From Hyphomicrobium_A sp035517115 (lineage in GTDB: Bacteria; Pseudomonadota; Alphaproteobacteria; Rhizobiales; Hyphomicrobiaceae): DNA of 54,880 nucleotides. The position numbers and the translations under genes were made by a program. Positions 49,301 through 54,880 of this stretch are shown one piece after another (positions within the stretch are counted from its first letter, which is position 1; each line of letters begins with the position of its first letter). The stretch lies in assembly GCA_035517115.1 (NCBI GenBank), contig DATIZL010000104.1, positions 1-54,880 of the forward strand. The letters run 5' to 3'. The notes beneath the pieces were generated by a model. The model made no database searches. It saw only the letters and a list, made by a program, of their open reading frames with translations, and was not told where the DNA came from.

Positions 49301-50724
49301 TCGCGGCCGTAGCGGGCGTAGATATACTGGATCACCTCCTCGCGCCGCTCGTGCTCGAAGTCGACGTCGATATCGGGCGGCTCCTTCCGCTCGGGCGACA
49401 CGAAGCGCTCGAACAGGACGTCGATCTCGGTGGGATTCACCGCGGTGATGGCGAGGCAATAGCAGACGGCGGAGTTCGCCGCCGAGCCGCGCCCCTGGCA
49501 CAGGATGCCGCGCGAGCGCGCGAAGTGGACGATGTCGTGCACGGTGAGGAAGTAGGGCGCGTAGTGGAGCTCGGCGATGAGAGCCAGCTCGCGTTCGATA
49601 AGCGCGCGCACCTTGTCCGGGATGCCGTCGGGAAAGCGCCAGCGCGCGCCCTCCCAGGTGAGAGCTTCGAGGTGCTGTTGCGGGGTCTTGCCGGGCGGGA
49701 CCGGTTCATCAGGATACTCGTAGACGAGCTCGTCGAGCGAGAAGCGGCAGGCGTCCGCGATCTTAAGCGTGCGGGCGACGGCCGCCGCGTGGCCCTTGAA
49801 CAGGCGCGCCATCTCGGAGGCGCGCTTCAAATGCCGCTCGGCGTTGGCTTCGAGCCTCAACCCCGCCTCGGCGATCGTCGTCTTCTCGCGCACGCAGGTG
49901 AGTACGTCCTGCAGCGCGCGCCGGTGGGGCGCGTGGTAGAGCACGTCGCCTGTGGCGACGAGCGGGGTTGCTGAGCGTTCGGCGAGGCGGGCAAGCGCGG
50001 CGATGCGCGCGCGGTCGTCGCCGCGGTAGGTGTAGCTCGCCGCGAGATAGAGCGGGCTTTCTCCCAGCGCCGCTTTGACGCGCAGAAGCGCCGCCTCGAA
50101 CGCCTCCTCTTTTCCACCCCCGCCCCGGCCCTCCCCCTTCCAGGGGGAGGGAGAGAAAACGGGAAACGTTGCCGCTTGTGATGAGTTACTCTTGATAGCC
50201 TCACCGTTTGAAGTTTTTCGTCCCCTCCCTTGCGGGGGAGGGACAGGGTGGGGGGTTCGAAGACGGAACGGGAGGATGGCGGCGTTGCGCGGCGCCTCGG
50301 GCGCAGGGGAAGCGGCTTGCGCCTCGCGCCAGTCCCAATCCTCGGGCGCAATGGCGATGAAGATCTGCCCTTCGGCGTGGCGCGCCACATCGTCGAGATA
50401 AAGCGTGCACTCACCCTTCTTGGCGCGCATCTGCCCCAGCGAGAGGAGACGCGACAGCCGCCCGTAGGCGGCGCGGTCGCGCGGCAGACAGAGGAGGCTC
50501 GGCGCGTCCTTTAGATCGAGCCGCGCGCCGACGATGAGCCTCAAGCCCACCTCCTTCGCCGCGAGGTGCGCGCGCACGACGCCGGAAAGCGTGTTGCGGT
50601 CGGTGATGGCGATGGCCGCAAGCCCCAAGGCCTTCGCCTGCGCGACGAGCTCCTCCCCGTGCGAGGCCCCGCGCAGGAAGGAGAAGTTGGTCGTGACCTG
50701 CAGCTCGGCGTAACGCGCCACCAC
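46321..50724 (-). CDS. dnaE2: DnaE2 (ImuC), error-prone DNA polymerase III alpha, with three in-frame repeat insertions
   Basis: This is the translesion polymerase of the ImuA-ImuB-DnaE2 mutasome. A PHP domain fills the N-terminus (AELQVTTNFSFLRGASHGEEL onward), the palm carries PPDIDVDFEHERR (about residue 450), and an OB-fold C-terminus has VSVAGVVLVRQRPG (about 1325). The frame has 1467 codons; DnaE2 is usually about 1050-1150. The excess lies in three blocks of Pro/Gly/Ser-rich sequence coinciding with palindromic repeats: residues about 157-204, 905-1128 and 1250-1298. Between them the sequence is normal DnaE2 and always in the same frame. GTG start, with AAGG 4-7 bp upstream; it follows imuB by 12 bp. 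Whether the enlarged protein works is unknown. Confidence 0.93.
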   Translation of the reverse strand: MVARYAELQVTTNFSFLRGASHGEELVAQAKALGLAAIAITDRNTLSGVVRAHLAAKEVGLRLIVGARLDLKDAPSLLCLPRDRAAYGRLSRLLSLGQMRAKKGECTLYLDDVARHAEGQIFIAIAPEDWDWREAQAASPAPEAPRNAAILPFRLRTPHPVPPPQGRGRKTSNGEAIKSNSSQAATFPVFSPSPWKGEGRGGGGKEEAFEAALLRVKAALGESPLYLAASYTYRGDDRARIAALARLAERSATPLVATGDVLYHAPHRRALQDVLTCVREKTTIAEAGLRLEANAERHLKRASEMARLFKGHAAAVARTLKIADACRFSLDELVYEYPDEPVPPGKTPQQHLEALTWEGARWRFPDGIPDKVRALIERELALIAELHYAPYFLTVHDIVHFARSRGILCQGRGSAANSAVCYCLAITAVNPTEIDVLFERFVSPERKEPPDIDVDFEHERREEVIQYIYARYGRDRAGIAATVISYRARSAVRDVGKAMGLSEDTVAALAGMVWGTASGGELPEKHVREAGLDPKDPLLTAVLELTHELMGFPRHLSQHVGGFVLTRGPLVEVVPVGNAAMEERTFIEWDKDDIAALGLLKVDVLGLGMLTCIRRAFGLIERHEGKALTLASVPREDQAVYDMLCKADSIGVFQVESRAQMNMLPCLKPRTFYDLVIEVAIVRPGPIQGDMVHPYLRRRSGVEAEHYPAPALEHGEKDELKNILGKTKGVPLFQEQAMRIALVAAKFSDAEVNELRKAMATFRRRGTIGLLEEKMVSRMTARGYEPEFAQRCFNQIKGFGEYGFPESHAASFAHLVYVSAWIKCHHPAAFAAALLNSQPMGFYAPAQIVRDAREHGVEAREVDVNLSEWDCTLEPGAGAPALRLGLRQIDGLPEEEAQRIVAARSVTTPTLETTPTPALPLPGGGRENDGRVEAALSVFIPSPLAGEGQGGGCHLNSEGEDPTCPISEPVSSAATQRKKSGSSGRSCATDVSPAIGFDASIRSGRSSSTSSVSSENSSSRSTAASTAGAQKKSATESGPNGSNRKASGSCASGTETCVSTSTMLSNPSSVRLSERADASTPTPALPLPGGGRENGEGGFFSSPLEGEDDAAAHRAQARVAGASGGGCHDDHNCNPFRHTHDLWMRARVRLATLEKLAAADAFRSLGLDRRQALWEVKALGSAEPLPLFSWNETREAGLEPQVTLPAMPLSEHVVNDYQTLRLSLKAHPMSFLRAHLNQPHAASDRHPPLGVIPVMAEPCFAWTAGTQITPPEADAVGSASNVPERSGGLDPGLRRDDGRTKLRGSARRHRIRSCEELRAAKDGAYVSVAGVVLVRQRPGSAKGVVFMTIEDETGIANAVVWPKTLERFRKVVMGARLIVIHGRIQRHEDIIHVVSQRLEDRSDWLSLLSEQAPDLKTPLANADHVKSPDIRAEQTGLHNGHPRWAGSDPRLTHPREARIIPKSRDFH
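46833..46975. repeat. Paired palindromic repeat (CGTCATCCC family) inserted in dnaE2
   Basis: The ends are inverted, CGTCATCCC and GGGATGACG, and each end forms a hairpin (ATCCCGGC-GTAG-GCCGGGAT, and an imperfect CCATGCGAAGCATGG stem). The layout is the same as that of the element ahead of the speE stop. In dnaE2 it codes residues about 1250-1298, between FLRAHLNQ and SCEELRAAKDG. No target duplication is clear. Confidence 0.85.
47343..47488. repeat. G-rich inverted REP pair, left flank of the DUF559 gene
   Basis: Order: CACCCCCCACC tag, an internal GAGCTTGCGCTC hairpin, CTCCCCCT-CAA-GGGGGGAG stem, short spacer, CCCTCCCCCTGG-AAGGGGGAGGG stem, CCGGGGTGGGGGTGG tag. The last 45 bp are nearly identical to the end of the copy near 47.94-47.99 kb, in the same orientation. 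Confidence 0.9.
47495..47836 (-). CDS. DUF559 (Vsr-like, PD-(D/E)XK fold) nuclease-domain protein nested inside dnaE2
   Basis: This complete 113-residue protein opens MPNQRARQLRRNPTQEE and has the family core FIVDFVCLERKLIVEIDG (Asp46, Glu57, Asp59), then GCQHGG and FRIVRIWNRDV. These are the hallmarks of DUF559, a very-short-patch-repair-like endonuclease fold. It has its own ribosome site (GGGAG about 10-11 bp before the ATG). It lies on the same strand as dnaE2 but in another frame, and is bracketed by two REP pairs, 6 bp from one and 31 bp from the other. In the dnaE2 frame this DNA reads as Ser-rich filler. It may mobilise the element or be a passenger. Catalytic residues look intact. 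Confidence 0.88.
   Translation of the reverse strand: MPNQRARQLRRNPTQEERIVWQKLRYRRLAGYRFRRQHPIGPFIVDFVCLERKLIVEIDGCQHGGRAEEERDRKRAQWLEQKGFRIVRIWNRDVRLDLHDAVESIFGALIGES
47868..48012. repeat. G-rich inverted REP pair, right flank of the DUF559 gene
   Basis: It has a CACCCCCCACC tag, CTCCCCC-GCAA-GGGGGGAG stem, spacer, and the same 45-bp tail as the left flank, ending near 47987. A partial second tail (GAGGGTGGGGGTGGT) follows and abuts the dnaE2 codons for VAAR. The head is shorter than in the left copy. Confidence 0.88.
50114..50256. repeat. G-rich inverted REP pair inserted in the PHP-domain part of dnaE2
   Basis: This is the same element as near 47.9 kb in opposite orientation: CCACCCCCGCCCC tag and CCCTCCCCCTT stem at the low end, CTCCCTTGCGGGGGAG stem and GGGTGGGGGG tag at the high end. 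It codes dnaE2 residues about 157-204 (including TPHPVPPPQGRGRK and FSPSPWKGEGRGGGG). Confidence 0.9.
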
Positions 50725-50736
50725 GCACCTTCACTT

Positions 50737-52371
50737 TCAAGCAAACAGCCCGTGCAGGAACCAGGCGGATGCCTCCTCGCCGCGGCCGTAGAGCCCCTCA
50801 CGGTAGACCCAGTAGCCGGCGCCGCCCTCGTCCTCGAGGCGGTAGTAGTCGCGCGTGCGGCTCATCTTGCCGCCGATCTCGCGCCACCACTCGGGAGCGA
50901 TGCGCTGCGGGCCTTGTGCGCGCACGACGCGGCGCTCCACGCGGCGCCAAGTGAAGCGGGCAGGCGGCCCTTCGGGCACCTCGGCGATGACGCGGATCGG
51001 CTCGGGCGCGGACAAGAGCAGCGGAGGGCGCGCGGCCGCGGGCGCGGAGAATGCGACAGCAGCGTTGCCGCGCGCGGGCACACTTTCGCGCAAGGCCGGC
51101 ACGCGCGCCTCCGCGCGCTCGGGGATGTGGCTTGCGCGCGGCTCCAGGCGGCTCACGCGATCCGCGCCCAGATGGTTGGAGAGCCGGTCGACGAGCAGCG
51201 CGGGGTCGGAACGCGCAGCACCTGAGAGCCGGGCGCCGAGCGCCGCCTGCGGAGTGTCGCGGCGTTCGACCTGCACGGCCGCGAGCACGAGGATGTCGAC
51301 CCCGAAGCCGGCGTCGAGCGCTGCGAGCTTCTCCTTCAAGAGCGCCAGCATGTGCTCGGACGTGCGGCAGGGAAAGCTCATGCCGGCGCGCGCCTCCGCC
51401 ACCGTGCCGTCGGCGCGGTAGAGCGAGAGGTGCACGCGGCGCGCGCCGAGCCCGCGCGCCTCGAGGCTTAAGCACAGCTCGACTGCGAGCCGCCCGGTCT
51501 CGGCCTCGAGACCGGCCGGCGAGATGAGCGGATCGGGGAAGGCGCGCTGCACGAAGAGCGCCGGCGGCTCGATCAGTGCGGTGAGCGGCTCGGACTTGGA
51601 GCCCAGCGCCTGGTCGAGACGGAGGAGCACCGCCTCGGCGGCTTCCGGCGAGCGGAAGCGGCGCTGGAGCGCGGCGCGCGGCAGGCTATAGAGTTGCCCG
51701 ATGCGGCGCAGACCTAGCCGCTTCAAGAGCAGCACGGTCTCCGGCGCGAGCCGCAAGGCTTCGACGGGGAGGGGCGCAAGCCGCGCCTCCGCTTGCCCCG
51801 GCGCGGCGATCGCACTTGCGAAATCGTAGCGCCACTTAAGTTCCCCTCCCCTCGAGGGGAGGGGAGAAGGATGCGCATTGGCGGGCACGCGCCGCGGCGA
51901 AGCGAAGCGGGCGAGCGCATGCGCGGCGCCGAACGTATCGGCAATGCCGGCTTGAGCGGTGAGCCCGAAGCGCGCGAGCCGCGCCAGCAGATCCTCCAAT
52001 AGGCGCTCCTCGCCGCCGTAGAGATGGGCAACGCCGGTCACGTCGATCCACAGGCCATCCGCGCCGTCGACGTTGCGGTTGGGCCCGTAGCGGCCGCACC
52101 AGCGCGCGAGCTTTAAGAGCGCGAGGCGGTCGCGGCGCGGCTCGGCCGGGCGCGAGAGGAGGGCTGGCAATGCGGCGCGCGCATCGGCGAGCGCCTGGCC
52201 CACGCGCACACCCTCCTCCGCCGCCTTGGCGTTGACGGCGGTGATGCGGATGCCATGGCTCCCTGGCTCGATGAGCGCGAGCGGAAGGTCGTCAGGCACC
52301 GCGGCGGGCGTGGCGCGGCTCATGCGCTCGATCGGCCAGAGCGGGAGCCACACGGAAACGATGCGTCTCAT
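50737..52371 (-). CDS. imuB: ImuB, inactive Y-family polymerase-like mutasome protein
   Basis: The 544-residue protein starts RRIVSVWLPLWPIERM and has the Y-family layout (LWIDVTGVAHLYGGEE at about residues 115-130, LKRLGLRRIGQLYSLPR), but the N-terminal catalytic acidic residues of DinB are replaced, as is normal for ImuB. ImuB bridges ImuA, DnaE2 and the beta clamp during translesion synthesis. The ATG is placed at the family start, about 80 bp inside the end of imuA. An unusual block of about 15 residues (HPSPLPSRGGELKW, about 168-183) is coded by a perfect 24-bp palindrome, a repeat insertion in frame. dnaE2 follows after 12 bp. Confidence 0.93.
   Translation of the reverse strand: MRRIVSVWLPLWPIERMSRATPAAVPDDLPLALIEPGSHGIRITAVNAKAAEEGVRVGQALADARAALPALLSRPAEPRRDRLALLKLARWCGRYGPNRNVDGADGLWIDVTGVAHLYGGEERLLEDLLARLARFGLTAQAGIADTFGAAHALARFASPRRVPANAHPSPLPSRGGELKWRYDFASAIAAPGQAEARLAPLPVEALRLAPETVLLLKRLGLRRIGQLYSLPRAALQRRFRSPEAAEAVLLRLDQALGSKSEPLTALIEPPALFVQRAFPDPLISPAGLEAETGRLAVELCLSLEARGLGARRVHLSLYRADGTVAEARAGMSFPCRTSEHMLALLKEKLAALDAGFGVDILVLAAVQVERRDTPQAALGARLSGAARSDPALLVDRLSNHLGADRVSRLEPRASHIPERAEARVPALRESVPARGNAAVAFSAPAAARPPLLLSAPEPIRVIAEVPEGPPARFTWRRVERRVVRAQGPQRIAPEWWREIGGKMSRTRDYYRLEDEGGAGYWVYREGLYGRGEEASAWFLHGLFA
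51842..51865. repeat. Perfect 24-bp palindrome (TCCCCTCCCCTC/GAGGGGAGGGGA) within imuB
   Basis: Its sequence is that of the REP stems elsewhere in the window (compare the stems near 18.5 and 18.6 kb). It lies in frame in imuB and adds a Pro/Ser/Gly-rich loop between the SPRRV and AIAAPGQ segments. Confidence 0.85.
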
Positions 52372-53347
52372 CGGACCATTCCAGGGGCAGCGACAAAGCC
52401 TGCGGGAGCAGCGCGCCGTGACGGCAGCGCTCGAGCGCAACCGCGTAGCGGCGGGCATCCGGCGCGCTCGTTTCAAAGGGATGAGGCGCGCTTCTGCGCG
52501 CGCCGATGCGCCAGCGGGTAGCGGTCGAGCCGGCGGCGGGGGCGCGGGGATCGGTCACGATCAGGCAGGGCGTCAAATTTCCCGCGGCGGCAAGGCCCAA
52601 GCGGCGCGCGGGTGTCAGCGCCACCTCCTTCAGCACGCCGATGACGAGGGCAAGACTCGCCGACTTCAAGCCCTCCTCCATGGCCCACAGCGCTTCGGAG
52701 GCGCGCTTTGTTTCGACGAACAGGCAGGCGCTAGGATCGAGTCCCAGCGCGGCGAGGCCCTGCCCGCAGGGGAGGCCAAGCTCGCGTGCGAACGCGGAGG
52801 GCCAGCACCAGAGGACGGGTGCGGGCGCTTGCGCGCCCGCGTGTGCGCGCAGCGCAGCCATCCGCCGCACGGCGAGCCGCAGCGCAAAGCCGAGCGCGGC
52901 AGCCCAGTCTCCGGCGCTCGCGCCCGCGGCGGTATCGGCGATGCACCCTTGCGGTTTCACCTCGTGCAACGAGGCGCCATCAAGGGCGCCTGAGAGGTGC
53001 GCATCGATCTCGGGCGCGCCGAGCGTCCACGGCGGGGACGCGGCGGGGATGTGCTCGGCATCGGGCATGAGCGCGCGCAGGGCCGGCGAGGAGGCGTGCC
53101 GCTCGAGCGCCTCGATGCGCGCCCTCAAGCCCGCGACGACGCTGGCCTTGAGGCTTTCTTGCGGGCTTGCTTTGGGGGTGGCCGGGACAGCGAAGAGGGC
53201 GCCGCCATCCCGGCCGGGGGAAGAGGAAAAAGACCAGAGCCCGGCACGACGCGCACTCAGACCAGCGGCGCGTGGGCCGGGCTCTGGCGGCGAGATCCGC
53301 GTTTGACCGGCGGACGGTGGGATGGGGGGTGGGGCCGCCTGGGTCAC
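52292..53347 (-). CDS. imuA: ImuA, SOS mutasome RecA-like protein
   Basis: The 351-residue protein matches ImuA from about residue 70 on (GLRARIEALERH, then the GAPEIDAHLSGAL substrate-like region, VLWCWPSAFARELGLPCGQGL and the C-terminal MEW-like LPLEWSDETHRFRV). ImuA is a RecA-related factor that works with ImuB and DnaE2 in SOS-induced mutagenesis. The only start found is GTG, about 50 bp after a LexA box, which leaves a Pro/Ser/Gly-rich N-terminal extension of about 65 residues containing a 12-bp inverted repeat. The end overlaps imuB by about 80 bp. Confidence 0.88.
   Translation of the reverse strand: MTQAAPPPIPPSAGQTRISPPEPGPRAAGLSARRAGLWSFSSSPGRDGGALFAVPATPKASPQESLKASVVAGLRARIEALERHASSPALRALMPDAEHIPAASPPWTLGAPEIDAHLSGALDGASLHEVKPQGCIADTAAGASAGDWAAALGFALRLAVRRMAALRAHAGAQAPAPVLWCWPSAFARELGLPCGQGLAALGLDPSACLFVETKRASEALWAMEEGLKSASLALVIGVLKEVALTPARRLGLAAAGNLTPCLIVTDPRAPAAGSTATRWRIGARRSAPHPFETSAPDARRYAVALERCRHGALLPQALSLPLEWSDETHRFRVAPALADRAHEPRHARRGA
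53234..53287. repeat. 12-bp inverted repeat (CCAGAGCCCGGC ... GCCGGGCTCTGG) in the imuA 5' region
   Basis: The arms are perfect and 30 bp apart. They lie in the coding region of the unusual N-terminal extension of ImuA. This may be another repeat insertion or an mRNA structure. Confidence 0.7.
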
Positions 53348-53396
53348 GGGAACGCTCTCGCAACAGCTCTGGGCAGCGGGAAGAGTGCCGCCCCGT

Positions 53397-53411
53397 GTTC
53401 GTTTTTTGTTC
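53397..53411 (-). promoter_or_regulatory. LexA (SOS) box GTTC-N7-GTTC upstream of imuA
   Basis: The sequence is an exact match to the alphaproteobacterial LexA consensus GTTC-N7-GTTC (GAAC-N7-GAAC on the other strand), about 50 bp upstream of the imuA start. It implies LexA repression of the imuA-imuB-dnaE2 operon and induction by DNA damage. Confidence 0.88.
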
Positions 53412-53768
53412 TAAATCGCTTCGCGGATTCGGTCAAGATCAAAGCGAGGACAAACAGCGATCAAATGTTCTTAAGATGCCTCACCAACATGAATCTGCGT
53501 CCCTCCTCCGGAGGGCTCTAAACATGCATAAAAATTAGGCCTTGCATGCATACCCTTCTGGCAAAATCGGAATTTCAGAATTCCATATAGCTCAAAGGCT
53601 TAAGCCAAATCAGCGGCCCTCGATGCGGTGCAAAAACGTCGCATAGAACGATCGCGACCACACTGTGTCCTACAAGCTCTGCCGCAAAAAATAGGACTGT
53701 TATATACGCTCCGTTCACCTTAACTGACGCACGCTCGACCGCGAGCCAACGATCGGAGCCGTTCAGTA
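53412..53768. other. AT-richer intergenic region between imuA and the L,D-transpeptidase gene
   Basis: No coding sequence was found. It contains a GGAATT-TCAG-AATTCC dyad (53569-53584), an inverted GTCCTA/TAGGAC pair (53667-53697) and a TATATA box at 53701, about 65 bp ahead of the transpeptidase start, which may be its -10 element. It is clearly less GC-rich than the rest of the window. Confidence 0.5.
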
Positions 53769-54878
53769 ATGTCCCCCCGCAGCCTTATGCGTTCCATCGT
53801 CCTTGCGACCCTGGCCGCGATCCCCCTCCTCGCCCCTCCGCACGCCGCGCACGCCCAAGGTCTCATCGACTTTCTGTGGGGCGGCACGGACGAGTGGGGC
53901 GGCAAGCGCCAAGTCATCGACTTCGATCCGAAATACACGCCCAATCAGATCATCGTCTCCTTCGGCGACCGCCGGCTCTATCTCATCACGCAGAAGGGCA
54001 AGGCCATCAGCTACCCGATCGCGGTCCCGCGCGAGCAGAGCCGCTGGCAGGGCACGACCGCGGTGTCGGAGAAGAAAGAGAACCCCGCCTGGCGCCCGAC
54101 GCCCGACATGCTGAAGGAGAACCCTAAGCTGCCGACCTGGGTCCCGGGCGGCCACCCCATGAACCCGCTCGGCGTGCGCGCCATCTACCTCGGCGCCAGC
54201 ACCTATCGCATCCACGGCACGGACTCGCCCTGGACCATCGGGCAGGCCGTCTCCAAGGGCTGCGTCCGCATGTATAACGAGGACGTGCTCGACCTTTACC
54301 CGCGCGTGCCCGTGGGCATGAAGGTCACGGTCACGTGGGCGCAGTTCAACGCGCAGGCGATCGCCGCCAACGAGGAGGGCACGCCCGCGCCCTTCGATCC
54401 GAGCCCGGGGTCCTACGGCACCTCCTCGAAGGGTGTGCGCGCGGCCCGCAGCTCGGCGCCACCCTCGAGCGTGCCGCCCATGTCGCCTAACCTGACGCAC
54501 GACAACGTCGGCGCGGCCAACAAGCTGCCGCCGCCCGATCCCTCCATCGAGGGCAAGCCGAGCAAGCCGGTCGCCAAGGCCAAGCCCAAGGCGAAAGCAC
54601 CTGAGATGGCTTCGACGAGCGCACCCGAAGCGTCCGCTGCCAGCAAGCCCGCGACACCCGCAGCTTCGCCCGCACCAGCTTCGACGGCGGCAGCAAAGCC
54701 GGCGGATGCCGTCGCCGCCGCCACCAAGGCCGCGGAGGCCGCAACGCGCGCCGCCGAATCTGCGCGTGCCGCCGCGGAGGCCGCCAAGAAGGCCGCAGCC
54801 GATGCCAAGAAGGCGACGCCGGCCGATGGCGACAAGGAGCCCGGCAAGGACGACGCTTCCAAGCGCGCGGCTCTCTAG
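53769..54878 (+). CDS. L,D-transpeptidase (YkuD) with Ala/Lys-rich C-terminal tail
   Basis: This 369-residue protein has a signal peptide ending HAAHAQ, then a YkuD catalytic domain (about residues 58-195) with IIVSFGDRRLYLI, YRIHGTD (His, about residue 148) and the nucleophile motif SKGCVRMYNED (Cys about residue 164). Such enzymes form 3-3 peptidoglycan cross-links or attach proteins to peptidoglycan in the periplasm. From about residue 240 on the protein is Pro/Ala/Lys low complexity, ending in Ala-rich heptads (AAESARAAAEAAKKA) that may form a helix or bind the wall. The ATG has GGAG about 10 bp upstream. The stop lies two bases before the window end, so the gene is complete. Confidence 0.93.
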   Translation: MSPRSLMRSIVLATLAAIPLLAPPHAAHAQGLIDFLWGGTDEWGGKRQVIDFDPKYTPNQIIVSFGDRRLYLITQKGKAISYPIAVPREQSRWQGTTAVSEKKENPAWRPTPDMLKENPKLPTWVPGGHPMNPLGVRAIYLGASTYRIHGTDSPWTIGQAVSKGCVRMYNEDVLDLYPRVPVGMKVTVTWAQFNAQAIAANEEGTPAPFDPSPGSYGTSSKGVRAARSSAPPSSVPPMSPNLTHDNVGAANKLPPPDPSIEGKPSKPVAKAKPKAKAPEMASTSAPEASAASKPATPAASPAPASTAAAKPADAVAAATKAAEAATRAAESARAAAEAAKKAAADAKKATPADGDKEPGKDDASKRAAL

Positions 54879-54880
54879 GC

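Noticed and set aside
47797..49974. A 725-codon plus-strand frame opposite dnaE2
   Set aside because: It is antisense to conserved DnaE2 motifs and has an Arg/His/Asp/Leu-rich mirror composition.

Overview
The window is chromosomal DNA of a high-GC alphaproteobacterium, most likely order Hyphomicrobiales (Rhizobiales). The grounds are strong G/C preference at third codon positions, frequent GTG starts, an imuA-imuB-dnaE2 SOS mutagenesis cassette behind an alphaproteobacterial LexA box (GTTC-N7-GTTC), the lptC/lptA-lptB-rpoN-ptsN neighbourhood, and abundant G-rich palindromic repeats. No tRNA, rRNA, prophage, CRISPR array or classical insertion sequence was recognised. Genus cannot be fixed from what is visible.

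Layout. 1-8.4 kb: 2-hydroxyacid oxidation, with lutA-lutB-lutC (L-lactate oxidation, lutC cut by the window edge), a small periplasmic cytochrome c, a LysR regulator, and the divergent glcDEF glycolate oxidase operon. 8.4-10.1 kb: four small membrane proteins of the YqjD/YqjE type, probably stress related. 10.2-16.7 kb: an RNase D-like exonuclease, an unusual LptC-LptA-LptA fusion, LptB with a Pro/Tyr-rich extension, sigma-54, about 600 bp without a recognisable gene, and PtsN. 16.7-27 kb: UppP, a glutathione transferase-like protein, QueG and a sugar-nucleotide-epimerase-like SDR, a TolA-like coiled-coil protein, a YiiX-type cysteine hydrolase, an HPF-cold-shock fusion, a SLOG-family protein, an alpha/beta hydrolase and a GT4 glycosyltransferase. 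27-46 kb: spermidine synthase, MltB-type transglycosylase, HerA-like ATPase, galE/galU, a C-terminally truncated porin, a large outer-membrane barrel, KdsD, a 42-residue lipoprotein, ferrochelatase, a CHAD protein, thiamine thiazole genes (thiO, thiS, thiG, thiE), gamma-glutamyltransferase and a cupin. 46.3-53.4 kb: the dnaE2-imuB-imuA mutasome. 53.8-54.9 kb: an L,D-transpeptidase.

Most notable: dnaE2 is an open frame of 1467 codons, roughly 320 longer than usual for the family. The excess is accounted for by three separate insertions of palindromic repeat elements, all preserving frame. The largest (about 670 bp) is a composite: two copies of a G-rich inverted REP pair flanking a complete small gene with its own ribosome binding site that encodes a DUF559 (Vsr/PD-(D/E)XK-fold) nuclease-like protein. 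imuB also carries a perfect 24-bp palindrome of the same type in frame. The same REP pair recurs between ggt and thiO and after the glutathione transferase gene. This looks like a REP-borne nuclease element and is the best candidate here for an undescribed mobile system.

How the genes work together: the left end oxidises lactate and glycolate into the respiratory chain. Much of the middle serves the envelope: LPS transport (LptC/A/B), Kdo precursor (KdsD), UDP-sugars (GalE, GalU), undecaprenyl phosphate recycling (UppP) and peptidoglycan remodelling (MltB-type enzyme, L,D-transpeptidase). The right end is an SOS-controlled translesion synthesis module.
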